Positions 14,561 through 25,100 of a stretch of DNA of 64,000 bases are shown here, piece after piece. The notes beneath the pieces are model-generated. The model saw only the letters and a program-made list of their open reading frames with translations, made no database searches and had not been told where the DNA came from. The DNA is from Ustulina deusta (taxonomy: Eukaryota > Ascomycota > Sordariomycetes > Xylariales > Xylariaceae). The stretch spans positions 1,349,520 to 1,413,519 of the forward strand of contig JAJNNX010000008.1 of assembly GCA_023159155.1 (NCBI GenBank). The letters run 5' to 3'. The position numbers were made by a program, and so were the translations under genes. The stretch's first letter is position 1, and every line of letters begins with the position of its first letter.

Positions 14561-14760
14561 TTATATTTTTACCCCAAAAGAAGCTATGCTAAATTAGTTC
14601 CTATTGCTATAACTGAATTAGATCGATTTTCTTTTATTTGCGGTGCTTGGTTGGGGGGAGTTTTGCTGTGTGTGGATCTGTACACGTGATCTTATTTATA
14701 TAGCTAGTTCTAGTCCGTAGATTGATAGATAAGGACTATTATTTTTACAATTCAAATTTA

Positions 14761-16280
14761 TCATTCAGAACATAACAGGGCCACCTTCCCACCCCTGAGA
14801 CTACCGGTCTCAACCATATCCCCTAGCGCTGCCGCACCCTTGTCTCTATAGAGTTTGTTAGCCCCCGCAAGGACTGTGAAGGTCGCTAGAGATATCCCGG
14901 CCCCACCGCGAACTTTAGTAGTGGGAATACCAAAATACGCCGCATGGACTTTCTCGTGACTGATGGAAATCTCGAAGTAGCCCCTATAGTAGGAATCTTA
15001 CCATTGTAGCTCGGTGTTGGCAGCAATGAATAACTCGGAACCGACCAGCGCCACCTCAAGAGCCACATTCTGCTCAGCACGTGGCGGTGAACTTACAGCA
15101 CTCCCGGCGAACTCAACACCTAGGGATCCGTCTCCAGGAGCTGGGTCGTATGGGTGCTCGTCGAGCCGGACGAGGCCAGACACCTAGGAGGCGTGATAGG
15201 ATTGCTGTATGCATTGGGAAAAAGGAGGGGGAAGGGGTTCGTGAGCATATCAAAGCAGGGTGACGAACGATAATTGCTGCATTGGTATACGGCAAGCCTT
15301 ACTAGCTTGAAAGCTTTACCTTTGCTAGAAGGAATAGTTTTGGTACGCCCGACGGGTTATTTGTTCTTATATTTGCAAATAATGAATTGGGATTCTTTTT
15401 GACTTGTCAGAGTTGAGATACAGCGTAATGGAGGCTGTTAATAATTACCTACAGTAGCTAATATGCCGTGAAGGACTTTAGTTTTTTGGCTTCAACCTGT
15501 GAGATGAGACCAATTGTTTGTTCGAGACAATCTTAAGCGCTCGTGTTTCTGAATCCACGACATGTTCCAAGGACTTCGAGGTTCCAATTTTCCAATCAAC
15601 ACAGGCACGTGCATCACTTGTCACGACATCCTCTTCCGTCGAGTGACCATAAAAGGGCACAGATCCCGAGACGGTAACATTGCTCGCATCGTTGTCGTTC
15701 GTTACTGCGGCTCTCATGCAGAAAATTACACTCTCCTCCGAGGGATCGCCAGAGGCAACACCATGAATCAAGTTCGGCTGATTTGGCTCCCAGGGAGGGG
15801 TTGAGGGTTGTGTGGGTTTTCTTGGTTATCCTATTCATCGAGACTCCAAGGGAAGCGTGATGTCTCGAACAGATAGTTAGGATTGCTCGCAAAAGCAGCC
15901 GGCGCCGCCCCAACGAAGGATACGATGCCCGAGAACGAGGAAAGACCCATGAGGCTTGTATGTGCTGCCGAGTGGTCTCATGTATGTGTCTTCGGTATGA
16001 TGCTAGGTGTCCAGGATACCTGACATATTACTTAATTGGGCATAACCGCATGCTGGAGGTACAGCTGACCACTTCCACAGGCGAAGAAGTTGCAGATCGG
16101 CGGACGAATGGCAACGCACATAATCACATAATCACCAGACCGGGCGACAGGGTAGATAAATGCTCGGAGAAGATAAGACTTCAGCGCCACGATGCACGGT
16201 CTCGTTTCCTTGCTGTTGGACTTTTGGGAGAGAGGTAGGCTGCTAGGCTTCTGGAACTGCACTGATGTAGCACGCGACAT
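14761..16280 (-). pseudogene. PhoD-like phosphatase pseudogene, core deleted
   Basis: Relic of a secreted or membrane-anchored PhoD-family phosphodiesterase/alkaline phosphatase (metallophosphoesterase). On the minus strand the pieces run in order: a hydrophobic segment ending AAPAAFASNPNYLFETS (about 15.87-15.94 kb); after frame changes, NLIHGVASGDPSEESVIF (about 15.77 kb), the PhoD N-terminal domain hallmark; VEAKKLKSFTAY (about 15.47-15.51 kb); KAFKLVRLAVYQCSNY (15268-15317), the start of the catalytic domain; then, after a jump, GSLGVEFAGSAVSSP and YYRGYFEISISHEKVHA of the C-terminus, ending at TGA 14761-14763. Most of the metal-binding core is missing, there are at least three frame breaks, and CAA became TAA at 14998-15000 (LQW-stop-DSYYRGYF). 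The 5' limit is approximate. Confidence 0.85.
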
Positions 16281-17329
16281 GCCTGCTGGGATGGCATCTG
16301 GGGCAGCCTAAACGTGGTGGAATAATTGAAGCTGATTGGTCATATTTCTCTTAGTGTCAAAAATACTCCTGCAGGACCAGGGATCATTTTCTCTACTCTG
16401 GAACATTACCTCTTATTCCCATTCACTTCAGGGGGGTTCATCGGGACCCTTTTCGCGGAAACGAATGTTACGAGTACCGAAATTTGGTCATTGGAGCTGA
16501 GGAATGCATGAATGCCCCTTTCAAGATCACTGTGCATAATATGTCTAACACAAAGAAAATATGTTCCGCTGTGCACCCAGACTAGATAGACTCAAGTACC
16601 TAGGCAATTCACGCAGGTCTAGTGTCTAGTTGAGACCAGCCCGTCAAATCAGCATCGAGCATTTCCAGGGTCACCCTCCTAAAATGGCTAGACCAAAGAT
16701 TTGCGTTTTGATGGGTCTCCAACAACAGCGGCTAGCCTCCCATCACTGGACGAAATGTCGCTGCGGATGGGTGCACAAAGAATTCTTTAGCGTTAGCGAT
16801 AGCGACTCGATGACTTGTTCAGCATATGGTGCTTCTAAGCTACCTTCTTATCTCGGAAAAGTATCTCATGACCCAACAAAGCTGATCCAGATCTGCTGCG
16901 GCAGATCTTCTGTCTCGGGGCACCATTGGCGAATAAAAGCCCGTGGCTTCGACATGGCTCACCTCACTACCAAGAATCCACAGCTCTATGCGGTCATCGT
17001 TTGTCACCATGGAATACATATAGTAAAGATGTATCTGCTCATTGAGGCTACGTTCTTCTCTTACGCGCTCGTGTCTTCTCCCCCCTACTTCGCATTGCGC
17101 CTTCTTTAGACATTGTGTCCGCCCAACAGAAGGTGTCGTCTTTGCAGACAAAGGTAGCAAGCTCCATCGACACTTTGTTCTTTCAGCAGGATTTCACCCA
17201 AGGGCAGTAGCGTTCAGTGCCGAATACCCCAAGTTCCATTCGCCTAGGAGATTGAATGCACACATAAGGACTTGGAACACTAGCCCCCCTTACTGCCTCT
17301 TCGCATGCCCAGAGTAAGTGTTAATTAAC
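16281..17329. other. Intergenic region upstream of the MFS gene
   Basis: GC-normal sequence between the PhoD relic (transcribed leftward) and the MFS transporter (rightward), so it would hold both 5' flanks. Open frames here (such as 16684-17109 on the plus strand) lack any recognisable domain and have no credible start context. I see no confident promoter element. Confidence 0.5.
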
Positions 17330-19241
17330 ATGGCTACCGACCACAATCCCCAAGCGCGCAGTCGTCACGAGAATGGGCCACAGATGGAAGAGGTGGGCGC
17401 CGAGGCGAAGCCGCAGAAGCCCTCTGATGTTGATGGCGCCGTACATAAAGGCGAGGATATCCTTGCCATGCAGGACTTGGACCCTGTGCTGAACGCCAAG
17501 ATGCACCTCGTCAACAATGTAAGGTGGAACATGGAGCCAGTCGCCGATAATATGTGGTTGGTGCATGTTTTTCTGGCCTTTAACTAATTAATAACGGCAC
17601 ACAACTTAGGCCATCGACGAAATTGGTTGGACGAATTATCACTGGAAGCTGTTTGTTCTAAACGGGTTTGGGTGAGATTCTGCCATTTTCAACAACGGCT
17701 ATGTGTGCTGCATGATTATTGACATTGTCTTCCCACTTATTAGATACGCCGTGGACTCTCTAGTCACCCTAGTCCAAAGCAACATCGCCGCGCCCGCCTT
17801 CAAGGAGTTCGGTTCAGTGGGTTATGCCAATGGCCAGAATATCGCGTCGTACGCCGGACTACTTGTCGGTGCCATATTCTGGGGCTTCGGAGCCGACATC
17901 ATCGGCCGTCGGTGGGCCTTCAACATCTCCCTATTCATTTGCTCCATAGCCGCCATCGTCGCTGGTGCAGCGCCGAGTTGGCCATCTCTGGGATTTTTCG
18001 TTGCTTTAGTTGGATTCGGTGGCGGTGGAAATCTGGTATTGGATACCACCGTTTTTCTGGAGTACCTTCCAGGTGACAAGCAATGGATCTTGACACTCCT
18101 GGCATGTTGGTGGGGTTTCGGTCAGGCAATTACTGGTTTCATCTGCTGGGGCTTCCTAGGTGAGTTACCCTGACATACACGTCAAGTGATTGGAATCCTG
18201 AACAATTCTTAGTTCCAAAGAGGTGGAATTGCGATCTGGACGGCAACGACTGCCCGAAGTCTTCAAATATGGGGTGGAGATACGTCTATTTCACCTCTGG
18301 TGCCCTCGTCCTCGTCTTGTCGATATTGCGAGTTACTATTATCCGTCTGAAAGAAACGCCTAAGTACCAGCTGACGGAAGGCAACGATGCCGGTCTTGTC
18401 GAGAACCTTCAAAGTCTGGCTAAGAGATACAATCGCCCGTGTTCGCTCACGCTCGACCAGCTTGAGGCATGTGGAAAGATTCAAGGGACTCATGGCGAGT
18501 CTCGGTTCTCATTTGCCGAGTTTAGGATCCACATCTCCGGTCTTTTCGCTACAAAGAAGATTGGGCTGTCTACAACGTTGATCTTCCTGTCTTGGACCTT
18601 AATTGGCCTCGCGTGAGTCCCGGGAAGTGTCGTATGTCCCCCAGAAAACTAACACATTAATTAGTTATCCTCTATTTTACGTCTTCTTGTCGTACGTTCA
18701 TTCCCTTCTCCTCACATCTCATCCCAGCTCTAATCACGTTTATAGTACATACCTGAAAGTCCGTGGCGTGACAGGTGTCACCGACCCCTTCATCGTTTGG
18801 CGTAACTATACACTTGCCAATATATCGGGCATCCCCGGCCCTATTCTCGCGGGTTTCCTGTGCAATATCAAGTTCCTCGGCAGAAGATATACCATGGTCA
18901 TTGGCGCTCTGGTCACGATGGCGTTCTTTTTCGGTTATACGGCAGTTCGGACCTCAGACGAGAATGTTGGCTTCAGTTGCGTCATCGCTTTCTGTGTCAA
19001 TATCTACTACAGTTGCCTCTATGCATATACACCAGAAGTCCTCCCTACTGCCCACCGTGCCACGGGGAACGGTATCTCTGTCGCCCTTAACCGTATTATG
19101 GGTATCGTGTCTGCAGTTATTGCGACCGTTGCGGACACCCGCACTACAGCACCGATCTACATTACGGCAGCCCTCTATGCTGCCATGGCAATTGTTGCTG
19201 TTTTCTTTCCATTCGAGCCATATGGACATCGCAGCTCGTAG
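17330..19241 (+). CDS. MFS transporter, SV2/phosphate-sugar permease type (6 exons)
   Basis: Predicted 529-aa plasma-membrane permease of the major facilitator superfamily, sugar (and other) transporter type, closest in pattern to fungal SV2-like permeases. Exons by GT-AG sites and frame: 17330-17518, 17610-17671, 17744-18159, 18213-18612, 18665-18691, 18746-19241; total 1590 nt, in frame. ATG 17330 is preferred over an upstream GTG. Motifs: EIGWTNYHWKLFVLNGFG before TM1; GADIIGRR (133-140), the MFS motif A loop; ETPKY (270-274) after TM6; GRRYT in the second half; YTPEVLPTAHRATG (from 459) near TM10-11. About 12 hydrophobic segments are expected. No broken codons seen. The substrate is unknown; sugar, organic acid or phosphate are possible. 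It lies between two metabolic pseudogenes. Confidence 0.88.
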
Positions 19242-20263
19242 ACTTATCAAGCTTTCCATTGGTCTATCGGTGTGCCGCAGTTAGCAGATCTCCCTGAGCT
19301 CTATAAGTAGAGCCCGGGGAAGTTGGTGTGTGAGACTCGGAATCACCTATCTTGGCGTACTGGGTCAAAAATTTTTTATAGAGATATGGCGAATGCAGCT
19401 CGGTGGTTCTGCATGCTTCCACGTGCTAATTTGAACCATACCTCGTTGGCCTCCCTAGATGGCTGTTTATGGGAGGAATGATACCATTATATATCTGAAT
19501 CAGCAAGAGATACCCAACCCCAATAGAACGCATAATTTCTTCGCCACTAGACCACCGAGTCAGTCCCACGTGATCCGATCGAGATGCCATTCATGAAGGG
19601 ATAAGGGGTTAACCCATTTGTTCTAAAGGTAGCTACCCTTTACGCACAGCATATTTCGGAATGATATATGTGGTATATAGAGGATTGTGCAGTGATAGCA
19701 AGCGTCGTGTTTGCGTACACGGGCATTATTCTTCATCGAGATAATAGTCCGCGTGTTGCAGTTGTAACCTCGGACAATCACGTGCCCTGCTTGAGAAAGT
19801 TCTACTTTGCCAATACTGTGGCGGGTTAATGCCGCAGTTCTAATCAGTGATGTGGGGATACCTTTTCATTAGTTACGCAAGAAGGTAACGTTAAAGAAAA
19901 AGGTTGGGAAGATGCTGGCGGCATTCCAGGCCTCTGCTGATTCAATCTTACATAGACCTAATAACTATGAATATATTATAATTAGCCCCCGGTTTGTCCC
20001 AGGTTGGTTTATTTCAGTTTAGAATACCTCTACCATATTACTATCTCGTTCCTATTATTCAACACATTAAGTTTGGAAGGAGTTCACTCAGTTGCAGTTC
20101 CTCAGCTGTGTACGAGATGACCGCAAATATTCTTTTGTATATCAAGAATAGCATTCTTGTTAACACGCAGTTTGGTAGCCGTTAAATTGTAATATATGCC
20201 GAGATGATTTCTGTCACACACTAGCCTCACAATTAACAGTTTGTTTCTATTTACCCATCGTTT
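19242..20263. other. Intergenic region between convergent MFS gene and P450 relic
   Basis: About 1 kb holding the 3' flanks of the MFS gene (plus) and the P450 relic (minus). It contains three CACGTG hexamers (19420, 19567, 19779) but no recognisable coding remnant. Confidence 0.5.
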
Positions 20264-21060
20264 TTAGAGCGATCTCGCGCAGCCGCACGTATGTGTGTGT
20301 TGGCTCATTACTAGCAATAAGTTTACAATAGGAGGTCGAAACGGCGGGCGGACACGACAGTAGTTCAAATTCCAAACGACCAATTTTAAAACAATTCTCA
20401 TTTCCAAATAAACCAGTTGCTTTCCATAGCCGCCGCGAGCACCCAAGCCGAACGCCAACTGAGGACCAGCTATCCGGCTGAACTCGATGACATCAGCGTT
20501 CCCATTACTACGCACGATCCACCGGTCCGGCTTAAACCGCCCAATTCCCGCAGGGTTCTAGGCTCGATCACGGCCCTCCTTCATGCTGGACTGACTTGTA
20601 GGGCTCCATGGCGACATTTCGATATCAAAGCCAGGGCTTACCATGCTGGGCCCCGTTACAAGACAAGTTACTACACTGCCCTTTGGAATGCGATGCCCAA
20701 GAAGCTTCGTGTCAACCGTGGCTATTCGATCTACCACGGGAATAGCCCCAGAGCCTCGTGCAACTTACTCTAGGCAGAGGGATAATCGGCAAGATATTGT
20801 AAACTCCAGCACAACGTAGCGCTTGTGGCCTCGTGGGTCACGGAAAAACGACGCCGTTAGTGCCGTGAAGGTACTACCGGTATATATGTCCACATCTACG
20901 CGACATCGTGACCTGCTGGAACAAAACCAAAGATCTTCAAAGAAGCGGTAAGGTTATCTTCCGTTGAAACCCTAATAAATTAGGCATACCCGAAGGAAAA
21001 GCTCACCTCGTCGATTATAACGCGAGAGAGTGGTCTTGCATAGGAAATCTAAGCTTACCA
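20264..21060 (-). pseudogene. Cytochrome P450 pseudogene, C-terminal part
   Basis: Relic of a microsomal-type fungal P450 monooxygenase. On the minus strand: SRVIIDE followed by a possible intron, then IFGFVPAGHDVA (I-helix, oxygen-binding AGxD; near 20899-20922), ATLCWSLQYLADYP, GAIPVVDRIATVDTKLLGHR, FKPDRW (PERF-type motif), and the heme loop FGLGARGGYGKQL (20414-20456) followed by EMRIVLKLVVWNLNY. Defects: frame changes after the I-helix, apparent loss of the ExxR helix, a TAG at 20558-20560 where the family usually has Trp (TGG to TAG is a G-to-A change), and Gly at 20429-20431 in place of the heme-ligating Cys. The N-terminal half is not recognisable. It cannot encode an active enzyme. 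Confidence 0.85.
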
Positions 21061-21791
21061 ACACTCGAGGGCCGGTTTTGTTATTAGAACCAAACTTACT
21101 TATACACGAGTTCCCCAAGGCTAATGCTTTCTCTTGACAACAACGCCAAAATGGGGGGTATGCAACAGCGGTAGGAGTATGTCTTGGGTTGTGTGTTGAA
21201 CAAGACGTTGATAATCAGGATATAGATTTCAAGTTTTAAAGTAATAATTCAAAGGCATTATGATCAGCCACAGCGCATAGCCAGCTATGGTGCCAGCCGG
21301 GCGTAAAAAGTCGAGAAGTGAAGGGCTAAGCGAACCGGTTTGATTGGCCAGTCGTAATTGTGGCGGTGAAATGGTACGGTATGACGAGACTAGATTTATG
21401 AAGTCGAAGCTGGAGGTCTAAGCCTTCGGGCTCAGTTACTAGTGGGGGCCAAACTGTTTTTGCTCATGAATTAATGGAGGGGGTGCTGCTGGCTGCCTCC
21501 AGATCTCACCAAGGGGACCGACCACTCTCCCTGTTGCGTCCTGGTCTCGACAGTCTCAAACACCCACGCGCCTAATTAATCGACCTGCAAGGCGGCGACT
21601 GCTTTGTTCTTCCTACTACGAAAAGTGCGAGCACGCTTGGAAAAGATGACATCGACGCCCAATTTCAGTTCCGGCCTCAAATCATAGTGATAGGCTCCCC
21701 TTTCCCCGCGTCGAATCCTTCCTTACGGAGACCTTCCTCTTCCTGCAATAGACACGATTTGGTCACGATCAAATCAACGTCCGACGTGACG
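21061..21791. other. Intergenic 5' flank of the NLR gene
   Basis: GC-normal, with no recognisable coding remnant or known motif. It would contain the promoter of the NLR gene and the lost N-terminal region of the P450 relic. Confidence 0.45.
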
Positions 21792-22094
21792 ATGCCCGCC
21801 AGCCGATGGGACCCCTCCCCGCCGACAAGTCAACATGATTTCGGAATAGCCATTATGTGTGCCCTGCCTCTCGAGGCAGATGCCGTCTCAGGCGTGTTCG
21901 ACAGGCACTGGGATAGCAAGACATATCGCAAGGCGCCAGGACATACCAACACATACTCGACTGGTTCTACTGGCCGCCATAACGTTGTCTTGGTACACTT
22001 GCCGAACATGGGGAAGGTCGCAGCTGCGACTGCAGCGGCATTCCTCCGCGCAAGCTACGAAGGGATCAGCCTGATCCGATCAGGCTTGCTCTAG
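21792..22094 (+). pseudogene. NLR 5' part: truncated PNP/UDP phosphorylase-like domain
   Basis: A 100-aa open frame from ATG 21792. After PPTSQHDFGIAIMCALPLEAD, the standard start of fungal PNP_UDP-type NLR proteins, it continues VVLVHLPNMGKVAAATAAA and FLRASYEGISL, then runs into TAG at 22092. In intact family members the next segment is the VVGICGG-type substrate-binding loop and about 60-80 further residues; these are missing. The following frame (from 22120) resumes in the same domain about 60-80 residues later. The break is at a perfect hairpin (22068-22086). It is therefore the 5' exon of one gene split by deletion and frame loss. It may still be transcribed with the downstream part. 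Confidence 0.75.
22068..22086. repeat. Perfect 8-bp-arm hairpin at the NLR deletion junction
   Basis: AGCCTGAT, loop CCG, ATCAGGCT. It lies exactly where homology to the PNP-like domain stops, just before the TAG of the first open frame. It may mark a fold-back or template-switch event that made the deletion. Confidence 0.8.
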
Positions 22095-22119
22095 TAGTCG
22101 AGTTCGTTCCTTCATAGCC

Positions 22120-25100
22120 ATGTTAGAAACTGAACAAACCCGAGGCCGATTGCGAGAACAGACGCTCGAATATCTCAATATTTTACAACGGAAGCCAGAC
22201 AATGCGGTGACATATCCCGGGGCCACTGAAGATTGGTTATTCAGGCCGACATACCGGCATAAGCACCGCAATCCTTCAAAATGCCTTACGTGCGACAGCG
22301 GGACGGACCGCGTCTGCGGCGCAGCTCTCAAACTCAGCTGCCAAGAGCTCGGATGCGATCCACAGGAGTTAGTGTCTCGCGAACGGTCAAAGTCACCGCC
22401 CGGTGTGCCCACTATTCATTTTGGGGTTGTTGCGTCTGGTGATTCGGTAATGAAATCAGGTGAGGATCGAGACAGGGAAGCATCTCGGCACGGGCTGATC
22501 GCGTTCGAGATGGAGGGTGCAGGTGTATGGGAGACATTTCCTAACTGCTTGGTAATCAAGGGTGTCTGTGACTATGCCGATAGTCACAAGAGCAAGAGTT
22601 GGCAGGCTCACGCAGCTGCGACTGCTGCGGCTACTCTCAAAGCCGTTTTGGAGAATTGGGAGACTGGTAAGTGGTTTACAGCTTTCCCTCTCTGCAAATA
22701 TGCTTTAATAAACACTGATACACGCGGTGCAACCTGTGGCACTGTTTTGAATATCTATTTCTATTGGATTTGCCTTGCTACGGATAAAAATTCAACAAAT
22801 ATCATCCAGTCTAATACTTTCACAGAAACAGAGAATCGCTCGATAGCGTTCCCACCCCGTCATTTCGTTCCAATGGGTATCGACACAGCGCCAGTAGATC
22901 CAGCTCGGAGAGTAGCTATCCTCAAGGCACTCTATACCTCCCCTTACCGGGATAGAAAGGAAAGGAACCCGGACCGGGTCACAGGGACGTGTGAGTGGTT
23001 CGTATCTCACAGGTGCTTTACACAATGGCGAGAAAATTCATCATCAAGTATGCTCCTGGTGTCCGCCGATCCTGGGTGTGGAAAGTCCGTCTTAGCAAAA
23101 TATCTCGTTGACTCTGAGCTGCCGACTACCGAATCCAGAACAACCTGTTATTTCTTCTTCAAGGACGATTTTATGGACCAGAGGAGTGCGAGCAGCGCTC
23201 TCTGTTGCATCTTGCATCAGCTCTTCGAACAAAAAGGAATTCTTCTCTCAAACAAGCTTATTGAGCGGTTTGAAGTCGTAGGAGAGAATCTTACCAGCTC
23301 ATTTGTTGAGCTGTGGGACATTCTGATTACGGCCTCACAGGACAAGAATGCTGGCGAGATAGTCTGTATTCTTGACGCATTCGACGAATGCGATAACCAA
23401 GGACAGTCGGAGTTCACTCGATACCTTCGCAAACGGTACGGCACGAAGAACAACTTTAATCTGAAGTTTCTCCTGACGAGCCGGCCGTATGGTAATATCC
23501 GACGAGGCTTTCAACCTCTTGAGATTCCAGGGCTGCCTGTTATCTACCTGAATGGCGAGATGGAGATTGAGATGTTTAAGATCGTCAAAGAGATCGATGT
23601 CTACATAAAATCTAGGGTTCGAGACATCCGAGCATATCACAGGCTTGAACTTTCGGAGGAAAATATGCTGCTGCAACAAATGTTACGCATTCCTAATCGG
23701 ACATACCTGTGGGCTCACCTTACTCTAGACCTAGTCGAAAACGATATCAATATCGACAAAACTCGCATATACGAGGCTACTTCCAAGCTTCCACTGACTG
23801 TCGATGGGGCATACGAAAGAATTCTAGCCAGAAGTCCCAATATCGAAGAAGCTAAGAAACTGCTACACGTTGTCCTCGCGGCAGCACGACCCTTGACTCT
23901 GTCAGAGATGAACATAGCGCTTTCTATTCGACAAGGCCACCGATCATATGGAGAACTCAACCTTAAACCAGAGGAGCGTTTCCGCGAGTATGTAAGAGAC
24001 CTTTGTGGTCTCTTCGTGACCATCATTGACTCGAAGATATATCTCCTACACCAGACAGCAAAAGAATTCCTGGTTCAACATGACCCTAAACCTCGTTCAA
24101 AGAGGAACAGTGATCATTTCAAATGGAAATCGTCACTCTGCGCACAAGATTCTCACCGTGTTCTTTCACATATCTGCATTTGGTACCTACTTTTCGACGA
24201 GTTTGAGACCTATCCTCTTATCGAAGGCCAGTCAACATCCGAATATCTTCGTTCCCACAACTTCCTCGACTATTCCGCTAAGAATTGGGCTAGCCACTTC
24301 CGAATGTCACGTATCAACAAGAAGGCAGTACCGGCATCGCTGCTCAAGATATGTGACGCGAATTCAGGACGTTGCCGGACTTGGTTCTATATCTACTGGC
24401 AAAGCATCCACGAGGGCTTCCCTAAACAATTCACAACACTCATGATTGCCTCCTATTTTGGGCTCTGGCAACTGGTAAAGACTCTGCTCAAAACAAGTAG
24501 AGCTGGGCTAGACGTCGAAGATGGTAGATATGGACGATCCGCACTGTCTTGGGCTTCAGAGAACGGTTTCGACGATGTCGTAAAGTTGTTACTCCAAGAG
24601 AATGGTATTCCTTTCAAATCTATCCTTGAATCATTATCTTTGAAACATTCCAAACTTGACGCACAGGATATATATTGTCGGACTGCTTTGTCATATGCTG
24701 CTCGGAAGGGTCACGTGACTGTTGCCGAGCGGCTAGTCAAAAGAGGAGCTCGTGTCGACACCGAAGACATAAATGGAGGAACCCCAGTATCATATGCTCT
24801 ATGCAACGGAAACGAAACCTTAATCAGCCTACTGCTTCGAAAAGGCGGCCACATTGGTTCTGTGCAAAATACTCTTCAACAAGTACTATTCACTGCAGCT
24901 CGATGCGGCGATGAAGCTACTGTTGAGCTACTGCTTGAGAGTAATAAGGTTGATGCGAACACAAAAGATGAGAACGGTGGAACACCACTATTATCGGCAG
25001 TTTTCGAAGGACACGAAGCTATTGTTAAACTGCTACTCGAAAATAATAAGATTGATACGAACGCAAAAGATAAGAACGGTTGGACACCACTATCATGGGC

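Noticed and set aside
14886..15295. Several overlapping short frames on both strands around 15 kb.
   Set aside because: The minus-strand frame with PhoD C-terminal motifs explains the region; the others are shadows.
16684..17109. Open frame on the plus strand upstream of the MFS gene.
   Set aside because: No recognisable domain, the longest form starts at a TTG, and it overlaps other equally long frames. I treat it as chance in an intergenic region.
19420..19784. Three CACGTG hexamers (19420, 19567, 19779), like Pho4-type bHLH sites beside a possible phosphate gene set.
   Set aside because: They lie between the 3' ends of two convergent genes, not in a promoter. The hexamer also occurs inside coding or relic sequence (15606, 24712) and near 14683, so chance is likely.
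20417..20773. 118-codon plus-strand frame.
   Set aside because: It is the antisense of the P450 relic, whose family motifs are clear on the minus strand, and it starts at TTG.
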